Both the position numbers and the translations under genes were made by a program. This document shows positions 8,831-18,544 of a DNA stretch of 64,000 bases, one piece after another (position 1 is the first letter of the stretch; the number at the start of each line of letters is the position of its first letter). Origin of the DNA: Hymenobacter glacialis (lineage in GTDB: Bacteria; Bacteroidota; Bacteroidia; Cytophagales; Hymenobacteraceae); the NCBI RefSeq assembly GCF_001816165.1, contig NZ_MDZC01000101.1, positions 1 through 64,000 of the forward strand, given 5' to 3'. Under the pieces are notes generated by a model. That model was not told where the DNA came from and did not search any database. It was given only the letters and a program-made list of their open reading frames with translations.

Positions 8831-10732
8831 ATGTCTGCTCCCGTTGCTTCCCTCCCCTACCTCGTTTTCGATTTCGACAGCACCTTCACGCAAGTAGAGG
8901 GGCTCGATGAGCTGGCCGACATTGCCCTCCAAGGCCAGCCCAACCAGGCCGACGTGGTGGCCCAAATCCGGGCTCTCACCGACCGGGGCATGGCCGGCGA
9001 AATCGGCTTTCAGGAATCCCTGAGTAAGCGGCTGGCGCTGCTGGGGGCTAATAAAAAGCACTTGGCGCCGCTGGTGGCCCGCCTACAAACCAAAGTGAGC
9101 GAAAGCATCCGCCGCAACGGCGACTTCTTCCGGCGCTTCGCGGATAGGATTTACGTAGTGAGCAGCGGCTTCCGCGAGTTCATTGAGCCCGTGGTGGCCG
9201 AGTACGGCATCGCGCCCAGCCACGTGCTGGCCAATACCTTCACGTTCGACGCCGCGGGCAACATCACCGGCTGCGACCCGGCCAACGTGCTGAGCCGCGA
9301 CGGCGGCAAAATCCGCCAGCTGGTGCTGCTCGATTTGGACGGGCCGGTATACGTGCTCGGCGATGGCTATACCGATTACCAAATTCGCGAGGCGGGGCTG
9401 GCCCACCGCTTCTACGCTTATACTGAAAATGTTAGCCGCCCCACTGTGGTGGCCCACGCCGACGAAGTGCTGCCCACCTTCGACGAGTTTTTGTACCAAC
9501 TAAGACTTCCCATGACTCTTTCGTACCCCAAGAACCGCATTAAGGTGTTGCTGCTCGAAAACCCCGACGCCCGCGCCAAAGAGTTGTTCAGCGCCGAAGG
9601 CTACCAAGTAGAAACCGTGCCTGGCGGCCTCGACGAAGACGAGCTGATTCAGCGCATTGAGGGCGTGAGCATCCTCGGCATACGCAGCAAAACGCAGGTG
9701 ACGGAACGGGTGCTGGAAGCAGCCAACCGGCTGATTTCCATTGGCGCGTTCTGCATCGGCACCAACCAGATTGACCTGGTCGGGGCTATGAAGCGCGGCG
9801 TGGCCGTGTTCAACGCGCCCTTCAGCAACACCCGCTCGGTGGTGGAGCTGGCACTGGGCGAAATCATCGTACTGGCCCGGCGCATTCCCGAGAAAAACCC
9901 CAAAATGCATGCCGGCGAGTGGGACAAATCGGCCAACGGCGCGTTTGAGATTCGCGGCAAAACCCTCGGCATTGTGGGCTACGGCAACATCGGCTCGCAG
10001 CTGAGCGTGGTGGCCGAGGCCGTGGGCATGAAGGTGGTGTACTTCGACATTGCCGAAAAGCTGCAGCTGGGCAACGCCGTGAAGTGCCGCACGCTACCCG
10101 AGCTGCTGGCCGTGGCCGACGTGGTGACGCTGCACATCGACGGCCGCGCCGACAACAAAGACTTCATCGGCGCCCAGGAATTTGCCCTCATGAAGCGTGG
10201 GGCCCTGTTCCTCAACAACGCCCGCGGCCACGTGGTAGACGTGCCGGCCCTGGCTGCCACGCTGCGTTCCGGCCACCTGGGCGGCGCGGCCATCGATGTG
10301 TTTCCCCACGAGCCCAAAACCAACCACGAAAGCTTCGAAAACGAGCTGCGCGGCCTGCCTAATGTACTGCTCACGCCCCACATCGGCGGCAGCACGGCCG
10401 AGGCCCAACGCAACATCGCGGAGTTTGTGCCCGAGCGCATCATGGCTTACATCAACACCGGCAACACCCAGCAGTCGGTCAATTTCCCCAACATCCAGCT
10501 GCCGGTGCAGCCCGGACATCGCCTCATCCACATCCACGCCAACGTGCCCGGCGTGCTGGCAAAAATCAACAACGTGCTGGCCACCCACCACGTCAACATC
10601 CTGGGCCAGTATCTGAAAACCAACGAGCAAATCGGTTACGTGATAACCGACATCGACAAGGAATACGACCAGGAAGTCATAAAAGCCCTGCGCGAGGTGG
10701 AGCACACCATCAAGTTCCGGGTGCTGTACTAA
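8831..10732 (+). CDS. serA: Bifunctional phosphoserine phosphatase / D-3-phosphoglycerate dehydrogenase fusion
   Basis: A 633-residue fusion of serine biosynthesis steps 3 and 1. Residues 1-225 are a HAD-type phosphoserine phosphatase: nucleophile and acid Asp14/Asp16 in DFDSTFT, VSSGF near 110, and the Mg-binding GDGYTD at 177-182. Residues 230-560 are phosphoglycerate dehydrogenase, with NAD-binding GYGNIGS near 383. The catalytic Arg465, Glu494 and His517 are spaced as in E. coli SerA (240, 269, 292). Residues from about 565 are an ACT domain, the usual serine-feedback site. The middle enzyme, SerC aminotransferase, is not in the window. The stop codon TAA (10730-10732) is also the outer tip of the RAYT element's left inverted repeat. 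Confidence 0.93.
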   Translation: MSAPVASLPYLVFDFDSTFTQVEGLDELADIALQGQPNQADVVAQIRALTDRGMAGEIGFQESLSKRLALLGANKKHLAPLVARLQTKVSESIRRNGDFFRRFADRIYVVSSGFREFIEPVVAEYGIAPSHVLANTFTFDAAGNITGCDPANVLSRDGGKIRQLVLLDLDGPVYVLGDGYTDYQIREAGLAHRFYAYTENVSRPTVVAHADEVLPTFDEFLYQLRLPMTLSYPKNRIKVLLLENPDARAKELFSAEGYQVETVPGGLDEDELIQRIEGVSILGIRSKTQVTERVLEAANRLISIGAFCIGTNQIDLVGAMKRGVAVFNAPFSNTRSVVELALGEIIVLARRIPEKNPKMHAGEWDKSANGAFEIRGKTLGIVGYGNIGSQLSVVAEAVGMKVVYFDIAEKLQLGNAVKCRTLPELLAVADVVTLHIDGRADNKDFIGAQEFALMKRGALFLNNARGHVVDVPALAATLRSGHLGGAAIDVFPHEPKTNHESFENELRGLPNVLLTPHIGGSTAEAQRNIAEFVPERIMAYINTGNTQQSVNFPNIQLPVQPGHRLIHIHANVPGVLAKINNVLATHHVNILGQYLKTNEQIGYVITDIDKEYDQEVIKALREVEHTIKFRVLY

Positions 10733-10826
10733 GCCCGCCAGACTGGGCCGCACTGGCGGCAGTCTACCGGCAACGCAGTTGCCCAAACTGCCAGCCGCGA
10801 CCACGAATGCAGTCTCCAGACTGCCG
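10730..10826. repeat. Left inverted repeat of RAYT element
   Basis: It contains a cruciform: stem GGCAGT (10758-10763) with ACTGCC (10787-10792), enclosing the hairpin GGCAAC-GCA-GTTGCC (10769-10783), and a second hairpin GCAGTCT-CC-AGACTGC (10809-10824). Its first three bases are the serA stop codon. Confidence 0.88.
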
Positions 10827-10863
10827 CCACCCGCAAAGCCATTACTTCCCTCCAACCCATACC

Positions 10864-11409
10864 ATGGGCTACCCCATTCGCGACCAGCAGGCCCTCTACT
10901 TTCTCACCTTCACCACGGTAGGCTGGGCCGACATCTTCACCCGCCCGCACTACAAAGACATCGTCATCGAAAGCCTGCGCTACTGCCAGGCCCACAAAGG
11001 TCTGGAGCTGTTCGCCTATTGCCTCATGACCAACCACCTGCACCTCATTGCCCGCGCCGCCGAAGGCCACGAGCTTTCTCACATCGTGCGGGACTTTAAG
11101 AAATTCACAGCTACCCGACTTTTCACCGAAATCACCGCCTCCCCCACCGAAAGCCGCCGCAACTGGCTGCGCTGGCTCCTCACCCAGGAGGGCGAACGCA
11201 ACCCCAACAACACCAATTTCCAGCTGTGGCAGCAGCGCAGCCACGGCGTGGAGCTGCGCGACCAGGAAATGGTGCGGCAACGACTGGCCTACACGCACGC
11301 CAACCCGGTGCGGGCAGGCATCTGCTACCGCACTGAGGACTATGTGTATTCCTCAGCCTCGTTCTATGCCGGAATGGAAGCTGTTTTGCCAGTGTCGCTG
11401 CTGTTTTAG
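10864..11409 (+). CDS. REP-associated tyrosine transposase (RAYT, Y1 HUH family)
   Basis: A 181-residue single-strand DNA transposase of the IS200/IS605-related Y1 family. The HUH metal motif is His58-Leu-His60 in CLMTNHLHLI. The family signatures SHIVRDFKKFTATRLF and AYTHANPVRAGICYRTEDYV, then YSSASFY, follow in the usual order. The ATG at 10864 fits the family start MGYPIRDQQALYFLTFTTVG; an upstream in-frame ATG lies inside the left repeat. RAYTs bind and cut REP hairpins and are usually domesticated, single-copy genes that spread REPs rather than themselves. The frame is intact, so activity is possible. The repeats on both sides are its likely substrates. Confidence 0.9.
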   Translation: MGYPIRDQQALYFLTFTTVGWADIFTRPHYKDIVIESLRYCQAHKGLELFAYCLMTNHLHLIARAAEGHELSHIVRDFKKFTATRLFTEITASPTESRRNWLRWLLTQEGERNPNNTNFQLWQQRSHGVELRDQEMVRQRLAYTHANPVRAGICYRTEDYVYSSASFYAGMEAVLPVSLLF

Positions 11410-11421
11410 GCAGTTTCGTTA

Positions 11422-11518
11422 CGGCAGTCTGGAGACTGCTCTTGTGGCCGTGGCTGGCAGTCTGGGCAACTGCGTTGCCGGTAGACTGCCGCCAGTGCGG
11501 CCCAGTGCGGCGGGCTTA
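11422..11518. repeat. Right inverted repeat of RAYT element
   Basis: This is the reverse complement of the left arm with eight mismatches, four of them clustered in the link between the two hairpins. Its outer TTA (11516-11518) reads as the TAA stop codon of the minus-strand dacB gene. Confidence 0.88.
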
Positions 11519-12937
11519 CAACCTGTCCCGCACCTGGCGCAGCAGGCGCTCTATCTCGTTGCGCACGGGTTGGTCGTCGGCCGGGAAACCGTTGTTGAAG
11601 AAGGTCACGGCTACCAAGCGGCCGGATTTGGTGCGCACGTAGCCGGCCAGGTTCACGGTGTTGGTCAGGGTGCCGGTTTTGCCCCAGAACCAGGTGCCGG
11701 CGGCGTCCTTGTAGCGCTTGCGCAGGGTGCCCTGGCCACCGCCGGCGGCCAGCACGCTCAGCAGGCGCGGCTCTTCCACTTCCTGGTGCAGCTTGAGCAG
11801 CAGGGCCGTGAAGCTGCGCGGCGTGACGAGGTTGAGGCGCGAGAGGCCCGAGCCGTCCACCCAAATGGGCTTGTCGGGCAGGGTGTTGAGGTGCTTGCGG
11901 AGCGTGACGCGGATGGCCCGGCTGGTGCTCAACGAATCGCGGCCGAGCGTGGTGCTGCTCATCAACAGCAGCTGCTCGGCCAGAAAATTGTCGCTCACGC
12001 GCAGCATGCGGCGGTAGAGCGAGTCGGCAGGCAGGCCGCGCAAGGTGCGCACCTCATCGGTTTTCCGGGGGCGCCACGGCACGCCCACGATGGCCCGGCG
12101 CAGGGTATCGCCCAGCATGCGCAGCAGCAGCGTGCGGCTGGTTCGAAACGGCACTTCGTCTATCCACTTCTTGGTGGAAGGCAGGGTGTAGAAGCGGTTC
12201 GTGAGCGGGTCGCGGCGCACGTGGGTGTCGGGGTCGATGTCAGGCGACAGAAAGTTGGGCGGGGCCATCTCCGTGAGCGGCGCAAACGAGCTGGGCAGCA
12301 CCCGCACGCGCTGCGGCAAGAACAGCCCGCGGTTAGCAGAAGCGCCGCCGGCGCGCTGGGCCGGGCGCAGGGGCGCCGCCGCGTAGAAGCGCACCGTGTT
12401 GCCGTAAATAGGGAAAGCAGTGCGCTCGGGCTGGAAATAATAGGTGTAGTCGTCCCAACTCCAGCTGGGGCCGTAGATGGGCACGGTGGCAATGTCGCAG
12501 TAAGCCAGCATTTTTTCGGGCCGGGTGGCCAGAAACGCGTAGGCGCGGCGGCTGGGCACGTCGCCGTGCAGGAAAGTAGGGTCGCCGGTGCCCTGAAAAA
12601 ACAGGGTGTCGCCGCGGGAAAAGTAGCGCAGGCTGGGCAGCGAGTCGGGCAGCAGCTTCAAGCCGGCGTAGAAGCTAAACAGCTTCATGGTGCTGGCCGG
12701 AGTGAAGTACCGGCCGTCGTTGTAGCCAAACAGGGTTTCGCCGGTGGCAGCGTCGGCCAGGCTGATGCCTACCTGGTGCTGGCGGAGCACCGCCGAGCTG
12801 TCCACCAGGTTTTGAAACCAAGGCAATTTTCCAGCAGGAATCTCCACGGCCGGTGGCGTATCCGTGGTTTGGGCACAGGCGGGCAACTGGGTGGTACCCA
12901 GCACCAGCAACAACAGAAAATAAACGGGACGTAACAC
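11516..12937 (-). CDS. dacB: D-alanyl-D-alanine carboxypeptidase/endopeptidase (PBP4, DacB family)
   Basis: A 473-residue periplasmic penicillin-binding protein of peptidase family S13, which trims or cleaves peptidoglycan cross-links. A signal sequence (MLRPVYFLLLLVLGTTQLPA, then CAQ) may be cleaved as a lipoprotein at the Cys. The catalytic motifs are all present: SxxK at Ser82-Lys85 (ASTMKLF), SDN in RVSDNFLAEQLL, and KTG in WGKTGTLTNTVNLAGYV. The long insertion between the first two motifs matches class C PBP4. The stop codon is supplied by the right arm of the RAYT element, so the original gene end may have been altered. Confidence 0.93.
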   Translation of the reverse strand: MLRPVYFLLLLVLGTTQLPACAQTTDTPPAVEIPAGKLPWFQNLVDSSAVLRQHQVGISLADAATGETLFGYNDGRYFTPASTMKLFSFYAGLKLLPDSLPSLRYFSRGDTLFFQGTGDPTFLHGDVPSRRAYAFLATRPEKMLAYCDIATVPIYGPSWSWDDYTYYFQPERTAFPIYGNTVRFYAAAPLRPAQRAGGASANRGLFLPQRVRVLPSSFAPLTEMAPPNFLSPDIDPDTHVRRDPLTNRFYTLPSTKKWIDEVPFRTSRTLLLRMLGDTLRRAIVGVPWRPRKTDEVRTLRGLPADSLYRRMLRVSDNFLAEQLLLMSSTTLGRDSLSTSRAIRVTLRKHLNTLPDKPIWVDGSGLSRLNLVTPRSFTALLLKLHQEVEEPRLLSVLAAGGGQGTLRKRYKDAAGTWFWGKTGTLTNTVNLAGYVRTKSGRLVAVTFFNNGFPADDQPVRNEIERLLRQVRDRL

Positions 12938-13051
12938 GCGACGAAATTACGCAGCTTCTGAGTCCAACTAGGGAATATGCCTTGAAATTGTTCGAAAGGA
13001 CGGTCTATCGAGCACTGCGTCTTCGCTTTTCCACTCAATGAATCTGGCTGA

Positions 13052-14749
<1,698 letters not shown>

Positions 14750-14770
14750 CATTTGCGCTAAACAGCAAAA

Positions 14771-14870
14771 GTGCACGTCATGCTGAGCGCAGCCGAAGCA
14801 TCTCTACCGCGCAAGTAACCTAATTACCATTGCGGTAGGGATGCTTCGGCTGCGCTCAGCATGACGCACA
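14771..14870. repeat. Palindromic element, family 1, copy B
   Basis: Inverted arms 14771-14810 and 14832-14870 carry the core GTCATGCTGAGCGCAGCC and continue to GAAGCATC; the inner GTAA/TTAC pairing resembles copy A. It lies between pyrG and yidC, which read in the same direction, so it could attenuate read-through or stabilise an mRNA end. Confidence 0.85.
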
Positions 14871-14874
14871 CTCT

Positions 14875-14909
14875 TTGGATTTCAATACGCACAGCACCCC
14901 GTACCTTTG
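14875..14909 (+). promoter_or_regulatory. Candidate promoter for yidC
   Basis: TACCTTTG at 14902-14909 matches the -7 consensus, with TTG at 14875-14877. The 24-base spacing is slightly long for this promoter type. The yidC ATG follows at 14934, so yidC need not depend on pyrG transcription across the palindrome. Confidence 0.45.
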
Positions 14910-14933
14910 CCCTTTCGCAACCTTTACGTACTA

Positions 14934-16733
14934 ATGGATAAAAATTCAGCAACCGGCCTTTTCCTGATTTCGGCCTTGCTTCTCATCTACCTCTTCTTTT
15001 TCAGCCCGAAAGCAGAAGACGTGAAAGCTACCGGCAAGACGCCAGCCCCCACCACTGCCGTTGCTCCAACGGGTACGCCCGCTGTCATACCGGCCCTCAC
15101 CCCCGAAGCTGCCCTCGACACCGCCGTTACCAGCGGCGCGGTGGCTCAGGACGTAGCCCTCTCCAACGAGAACCTCAACATCACCTTTTCGACCCGGGGC
15201 GGCCGCGTGACGGCCGTACGCCTGAAGAAATACAAGACCTTCGGCGGCCAGCCGCTGGACTTGTTCGATGCGAAAAGTGCCCGCATGGACACCCAGTTCC
15301 GCACCATTGATGGCAAAGTCATCAAGTTTTCGGACCTGGTGTTTCAGTCTGCTACCTCGCAGGCGGCCGGTGGCGCGTCGGTGCTCACCTTCACGGCCCC
15401 GGTGGCCGGCGGTAGCGTGGTGCAGACGTATTCGCTGCCCGCCAACAGCTTTGAGCTGAAGTACGACCTGCGCCTGAACGGCCTGGAGCGCACGGTGGCC
15501 AAGGAGCCGCTCACCTTCACCTTCGTGGACCGCGTGCGCCAGACCGAGCAGGACCTGGCCCAGAACCGCAACCACACCACCATCAACCACTACCTGGCCG
15601 CCGGCGACCAGGGCTCGCTGGCCGAGGCCAGCGAAACCCCCGAGGAGTACAAGGCCACCGGCCCCGTGAAATGGGCCGCGCACAAGCACGACTTCTTTGT
15701 GGCCGGCCTCATCGCCGACCAGCAGCCCTTCACGGGCGGCGCGTTCAACTCGACCGTGAATCTGGCCGACTCGACCACCATCAAAACCCTGAGCACCACC
15801 CTCACCCTGCCCGTAGACGAGGTGGCGCAGGGCCGGGGCCAGTACCGCTTTTTCTTCGGTCCGAACGCCTTCAACCTGCTGAAGGAAGTAGCGCCCGAGT
15901 TCGACCGCAACGTGTACCTGGGCTGGGGCCTGTTCCGCTGGGTAAACCGCTTTGTAGTGCTGCCCGTGTTCCACTTCCTGGAGCAGTACATCAGTTCCTA
16001 CGGCGTTATCATTCTGCTGCTGGTGGTGCTCATTAAGCTGGTAACGTGGCCCCTGACCTACAAAACCTACGAGAGCCAGGCCCGCATGAAAGTGCTGAAG
16101 CCGGAGATTGACGAGCTCAAGGAAAAGTACGGCGACGACGCCACCAAGGTGCAGCAGGAGACCATGAAGCTCTACTCCACCTTCGGGGTGAGCCCGCTGA
16201 GCGGCTGCGTACCCACGCTGCTCACGCTGCCCATCCTGTTTGCCATGTTCCAGTTTTTCCCCAACGCCATCGAGCTGCGGCAGCAGAGCTTCCTGTGGGC
16301 CAAGGACCTGAGCAGCTACGACGTGTTTGCCAAGCTGCCCTTCTACGTGAAATGGTACGGCGACCACATCAGCATGTTTACGCTGCTGATGACGGCCTCT
16401 ACCCTGCTCATGACCTGGCAGAGCAACCAGACCAACACGGCCATGCAGGGCCCGATGAAGACGTATAGCTACCTGATGCCCATCATCTTCCTGTTCGTAC
16501 TGAACAGCTTTGCGGCGGGCCTTACCTGGTACTACTTCGTGTCGAACGTGGTGACGTTTGCCCAGCAGGCCATCACCAAGTTCTTCGTGGACGACACCAA
16601 AATCCGCGCGCAGCTCGACGCCAACAAAATCAAAAACAAGGACAAGAAGCCCGGCGGCCTGCAGAACCGCATTGCCGAAGCCATGAAGGCCGCGCAGGAG
16701 CGCGAGGCCCAGGCCAAGAAAAAACAGTCGTAG
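14934..16733 (+). CDS. yidC: Membrane protein insertase YidC
   Basis: A 599-residue inner-membrane insertase. It starts with an anchor helix (ATGLFLISALLLIYLFFFSP). A large periplasmic beta domain follows (residues of about 70-340), then the conserved five-helix 60KD_IMP core (EQYISSYGVIILLLVVLIKL onward) with the hydrophilic-groove region and YKTYESQARMKVLKPEIDEL. A basic cytosolic tail rich in Lys ends the protein. The length matches Bacteroidota YidC. It helps the Sec translocon insert membrane proteins and can act alone. The ATG at 14934 gives the anchor helix directly. A strong terminator follows. Confidence 0.96.
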   Translation: MDKNSATGLFLISALLLIYLFFFSPKAEDVKATGKTPAPTTAVAPTGTPAVIPALTPEAALDTAVTSGAVAQDVALSNENLNITFSTRGGRVTAVRLKKYKTFGGQPLDLFDAKSARMDTQFRTIDGKVIKFSDLVFQSATSQAAGGASVLTFTAPVAGGSVVQTYSLPANSFELKYDLRLNGLERTVAKEPLTFTFVDRVRQTEQDLAQNRNHTTINHYLAAGDQGSLAEASETPEEYKATGPVKWAAHKHDFFVAGLIADQQPFTGGAFNSTVNLADSTTIKTLSTTLTLPVDEVAQGRGQYRFFFGPNAFNLLKEVAPEFDRNVYLGWGLFRWVNRFVVLPVFHFLEQYISSYGVIILLLVVLIKLVTWPLTYKTYESQARMKVLKPEIDELKEKYGDDATKVQQETMKLYSTFGVSPLSGCVPTLLTLPILFAMFQFFPNAIELRQQSFLWAKDLSSYDVFAKLPFYVKWYGDHISMFTLLMTASTLLMTWQSNQTNTAMQGPMKTYSYLMPIIFLFVLNSFAAGLTWYYFVSNVVTFAQQAITKFFVDDTKIRAQLDANKIKNKDKKPGGLQNRIAEAMKAAQEREAQAKKKQS

Positions 16734-16798
16734 CGTTGGCAGCGCCGCTGTTGTGCCCGGGCTTTGCCTGGCACGATGGTGTTGCAAACTACACGGCA

Positions 16799-16845
16799 CC
16801 GGCAGAACGAAACCCTAGCACGGTTTTCGTTCTGCCGGTTTTTTG
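16799..16845 (+). terminator. Rho-independent terminator after yidC
   Basis: CCGGCAGAACGAAA pairs with TTTCGTTCTGCCGG, followed by a six-T run. This is the strongest canonical terminator in the first third of the window. Confidence 0.88.
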
Positions 16846-16898
16846 TTGCCCTACTTGTACGCTACTTTGCACCTCACTCCTGCTCCACTTTTCCGCTC

Positions 16899-17438
16899 AT
16901 GCGCTTCTTCACCACCCTGCTCCTGCTGATTGCCTTTGGATTTACGCTGCCTACCTGCGCTCAGAAGGAAATGCCGGCCACGCAGCAAACCAAGGCCAAA
17001 GAGCCCAGCAAGAAAATCAGGGCCGCCGAGGCCCGCGCCAAAGAGCTTGAGGCCAGGAAAGTGTCTGGCCCGGTGCTCACCTTTGAGCGCACGGCCTGCT
17101 TCGGGAAGTGCCCCACCTATGTCATGCAGGTGTATGCCGACGGCCGCGTGGTGTACGAAGGCCGCCGCTACGTGCCCCTCATGGGCCTGCAGGAGCTGAA
17201 GCTGCCTGCCGCCACCGTTGCCGAGATGCTGCGCAAGGCCAGGGAGGCCAATTTTGAGCAATTTCAGGAGCGGTACGCCCAGAACACTTCCGATTTGCCC
17301 AGCACTGTGGTGGGCATTCGCCAGGCCAACGGCCAGCTCAAAATTGTGACCGTGGAAGAAGGCGCGCCCGCCAATGTCAACACCTTCTTCGCCTACCTCG
17401 GCACCCAGCTCGACCAGCTGCGCAACTGGGTGGATTAG
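16899..17438 (+). CDS. DUF6438 domain exported protein
   Basis: A 179-residue protein. A hydrophobic signal segment ending in a Cys (MRFFTTLLLLIAFGFTLPTC, then AQKE) suggests a lipoprotein. A Lys/Ala-rich linker follows. The DUF6438 core begins with FERTACFGKCPTYVMQVYAD, where the paired Cys (CFGKC) and the following GRVVYEG are the family hallmarks. DUF6438 proteins are small envelope proteins of Bacteroidota without known function. The ATG at 16899 was chosen for the signal sequence. The stop TAG overlaps the stop codon of the convergent esterase gene in the tetranucleotide TTAG. Confidence 0.82.
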   Translation: MRFFTTLLLLIAFGFTLPTCAQKEMPATQQTKAKEPSKKIRAAEARAKELEARKVSGPVLTFERTACFGKCPTYVMQVYADGRVVYEGRRYVPLMGLQELKLPAATVAEMLRKAREANFEQFQERYAQNTSDLPSTVVGIRQANGQLKIVTVEEGAPANVNTFFAYLGTQLDQLRNWVD

Positions 17439-18346
17439 AGAGGTAGGCGTGAAATAATAGAAATTTGCCTGCACAGGCCCTTATCGTGCGGCCGGGGCAG
17501 CGCGGGCAGCGGCTTAAACACCACCCGAAACGCCTGGAGAGCAGCCGGGTGGTAGATGGTTCGGTGGGTTTCCTGGGGCATGGGCTGGTGGTGCCAGGTA
17601 ATGGTTTTCGGGGTATGGCGGGCCAGTGCCTGAGTAAATCGGCCAATCGGCGCCTCAATTCCCCCGTTGCTGCTGGTGGCCAGGTACAGCACCTTGGGCG
17701 CGCGGCCAGCGCCCTGAAGCAGGCTGCTGGCCTGGCTGGCCAGTAACTCATTGTTCCACCACAGGCTGGGGTCAAATGCCAGGTAGGTGTCGAACAAAGT
17801 GGGTTCCAGCAGCAGGGTTTCGACCACAAACAAGCCGGCCAAAGACTCCCCCACGATGGCTGTTTCGGCAGTGGTGCGGTAGCGTTGCTTTACCTCTGGC
17901 ATCAGTTCCTCCCGGATGAAGCGCCGGTAAGCCGCAGAGCCGCCTACTCGGGGTGCAATCTTTTTGTCCTTTTCGTTAGTGGTCGGACCCGTCAGGTCAC
18001 GCCGCCGCTCGGTGTTTTCGATACCGACCAGGATGAACGGCCGCATGGCACCGTTGCCCACCAGCACTTGCACTAAGCCGGCCACGTGCAGAAAATCTTC
18101 CTTTATCCCGCCGTCCGGCATATAAAGTACCGGCACGCGCATCGTTGCCGATTCGGCGTAGCCGTCAGGCAGGTACACGTTGAGCCGCCGGGTTTCGCCC
18201 AGGGCTTTGGATTGGATGGTAAAAGTCTGCCCAATAACCAATGTCTCGGCTACCGGGACTGGTGCAGGGGCTTGTTGGCCCTTCACTCCTCCCGCTACGA
18301 GCGAGGCAGCAAATAGCAACAGCATGAAAGGGCGCAGGCGGGACAT
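17435..18346 (-). CDS. Esterase-D-type alpha/beta hydrolase, exported
   Basis: A 303-residue protein with a signal peptide (MRPF-type start: MSRLRPFMLLLFAASLVAGG). The putative-esterase domain resembles ferri-siderophore and IroE-like hydrolases. The nucleophile is Ser168 in IVGESLAG, an Asp lies in LAFDPSLWWN, and a His in QPMPQETHRTIYHPAALQAF completes a triad. The last 20 residues look unconstrained and run up to the overlapping stop with the DUF6438 gene. The substrate is unknown, and no siderophore genes are nearby. Confidence 0.85.
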   Translation of the reverse strand: MSRLRPFMLLLFAASLVAGGVKGQQAPAPVPVAETLVIGQTFTIQSKALGETRRLNVYLPDGYAESATMRVPVLYMPDGGIKEDFLHVAGLVQVLVGNGAMRPFILVGIENTERRRDLTGPTTNEKDKKIAPRVGGSAAYRRFIREELMPEVKQRYRTTAETAIVGESLAGLFVVETLLLEPTLFDTYLAFDPSLWWNNELLASQASSLLQGAGRAPKVLYLATSSNGGIEAPIGRFTQALARHTPKTITWHHQPMPQETHRTIYHPAALQAFRVVFKPLPALPRPHDKGLCRQISIISRLPL

Positions 18347-18389
18347 GGGCGGGGCGGAATTTTGCGAGTGGCTCGTGTTACGCTATACG

Positions 18390-18532
18390 GCTGGCGCGCG
18401 TCTGTGACGCGTTGCCCACTGGGTTCGAGCCTCTGGCTCGGGTTGGATATCACAAGGGCCCCAGCACAAGTCGTTCACCAGCAAGCCGCAGGCTCGAGGC
18501 CAGGCGGCAGCGCGTCGCAGACGCGCGCCAGC
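18390..18532. repeat. Palindromic element of three-base-loop hairpins (GCGTC family)
   Basis: The outer arms are inverted copies (GCTGGCGCGCGTCTGTGACG at the left; its near-complement at 18506-18532). Within them sit small hairpins: GCGTC-TGT-GACGC, CGAGCC-TCT-GGCTCG and GCGCGTC-GCA-GACGCGC. It fills the gap between the esterase start and the stop of the peptide-binding protein gene. Architecture is REP-like; its sequence family differs from the RAYT arms. Confidence 0.8.
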
Positions 18533-18544
18533 GCAACAAATCAT

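Larger units (their letters stand above)
10730..11518. mobile_element. RAYT-encoding element with 97-nt terminal inverted repeats
   Basis: A 789-base unit made of one transposase gene between inverted repeats 10730-10826 and 11422-11518. The two arms agree at 89 of 97 positions. Each arm carries REP-like hairpins (GGCAAC-GCA-GTTGCC inside a GGCAGT/ACTGCC stem, and GCAGTCT-CC-AGACTGC). The element begins and ends with TAAGCCCGCC, and that TAA is the stop codon of the gene on each side (serA and dacB). No target-site duplication is obvious. This is the arrangement expected of a RAYT with its cognate REP pair. Confidence 0.85.
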
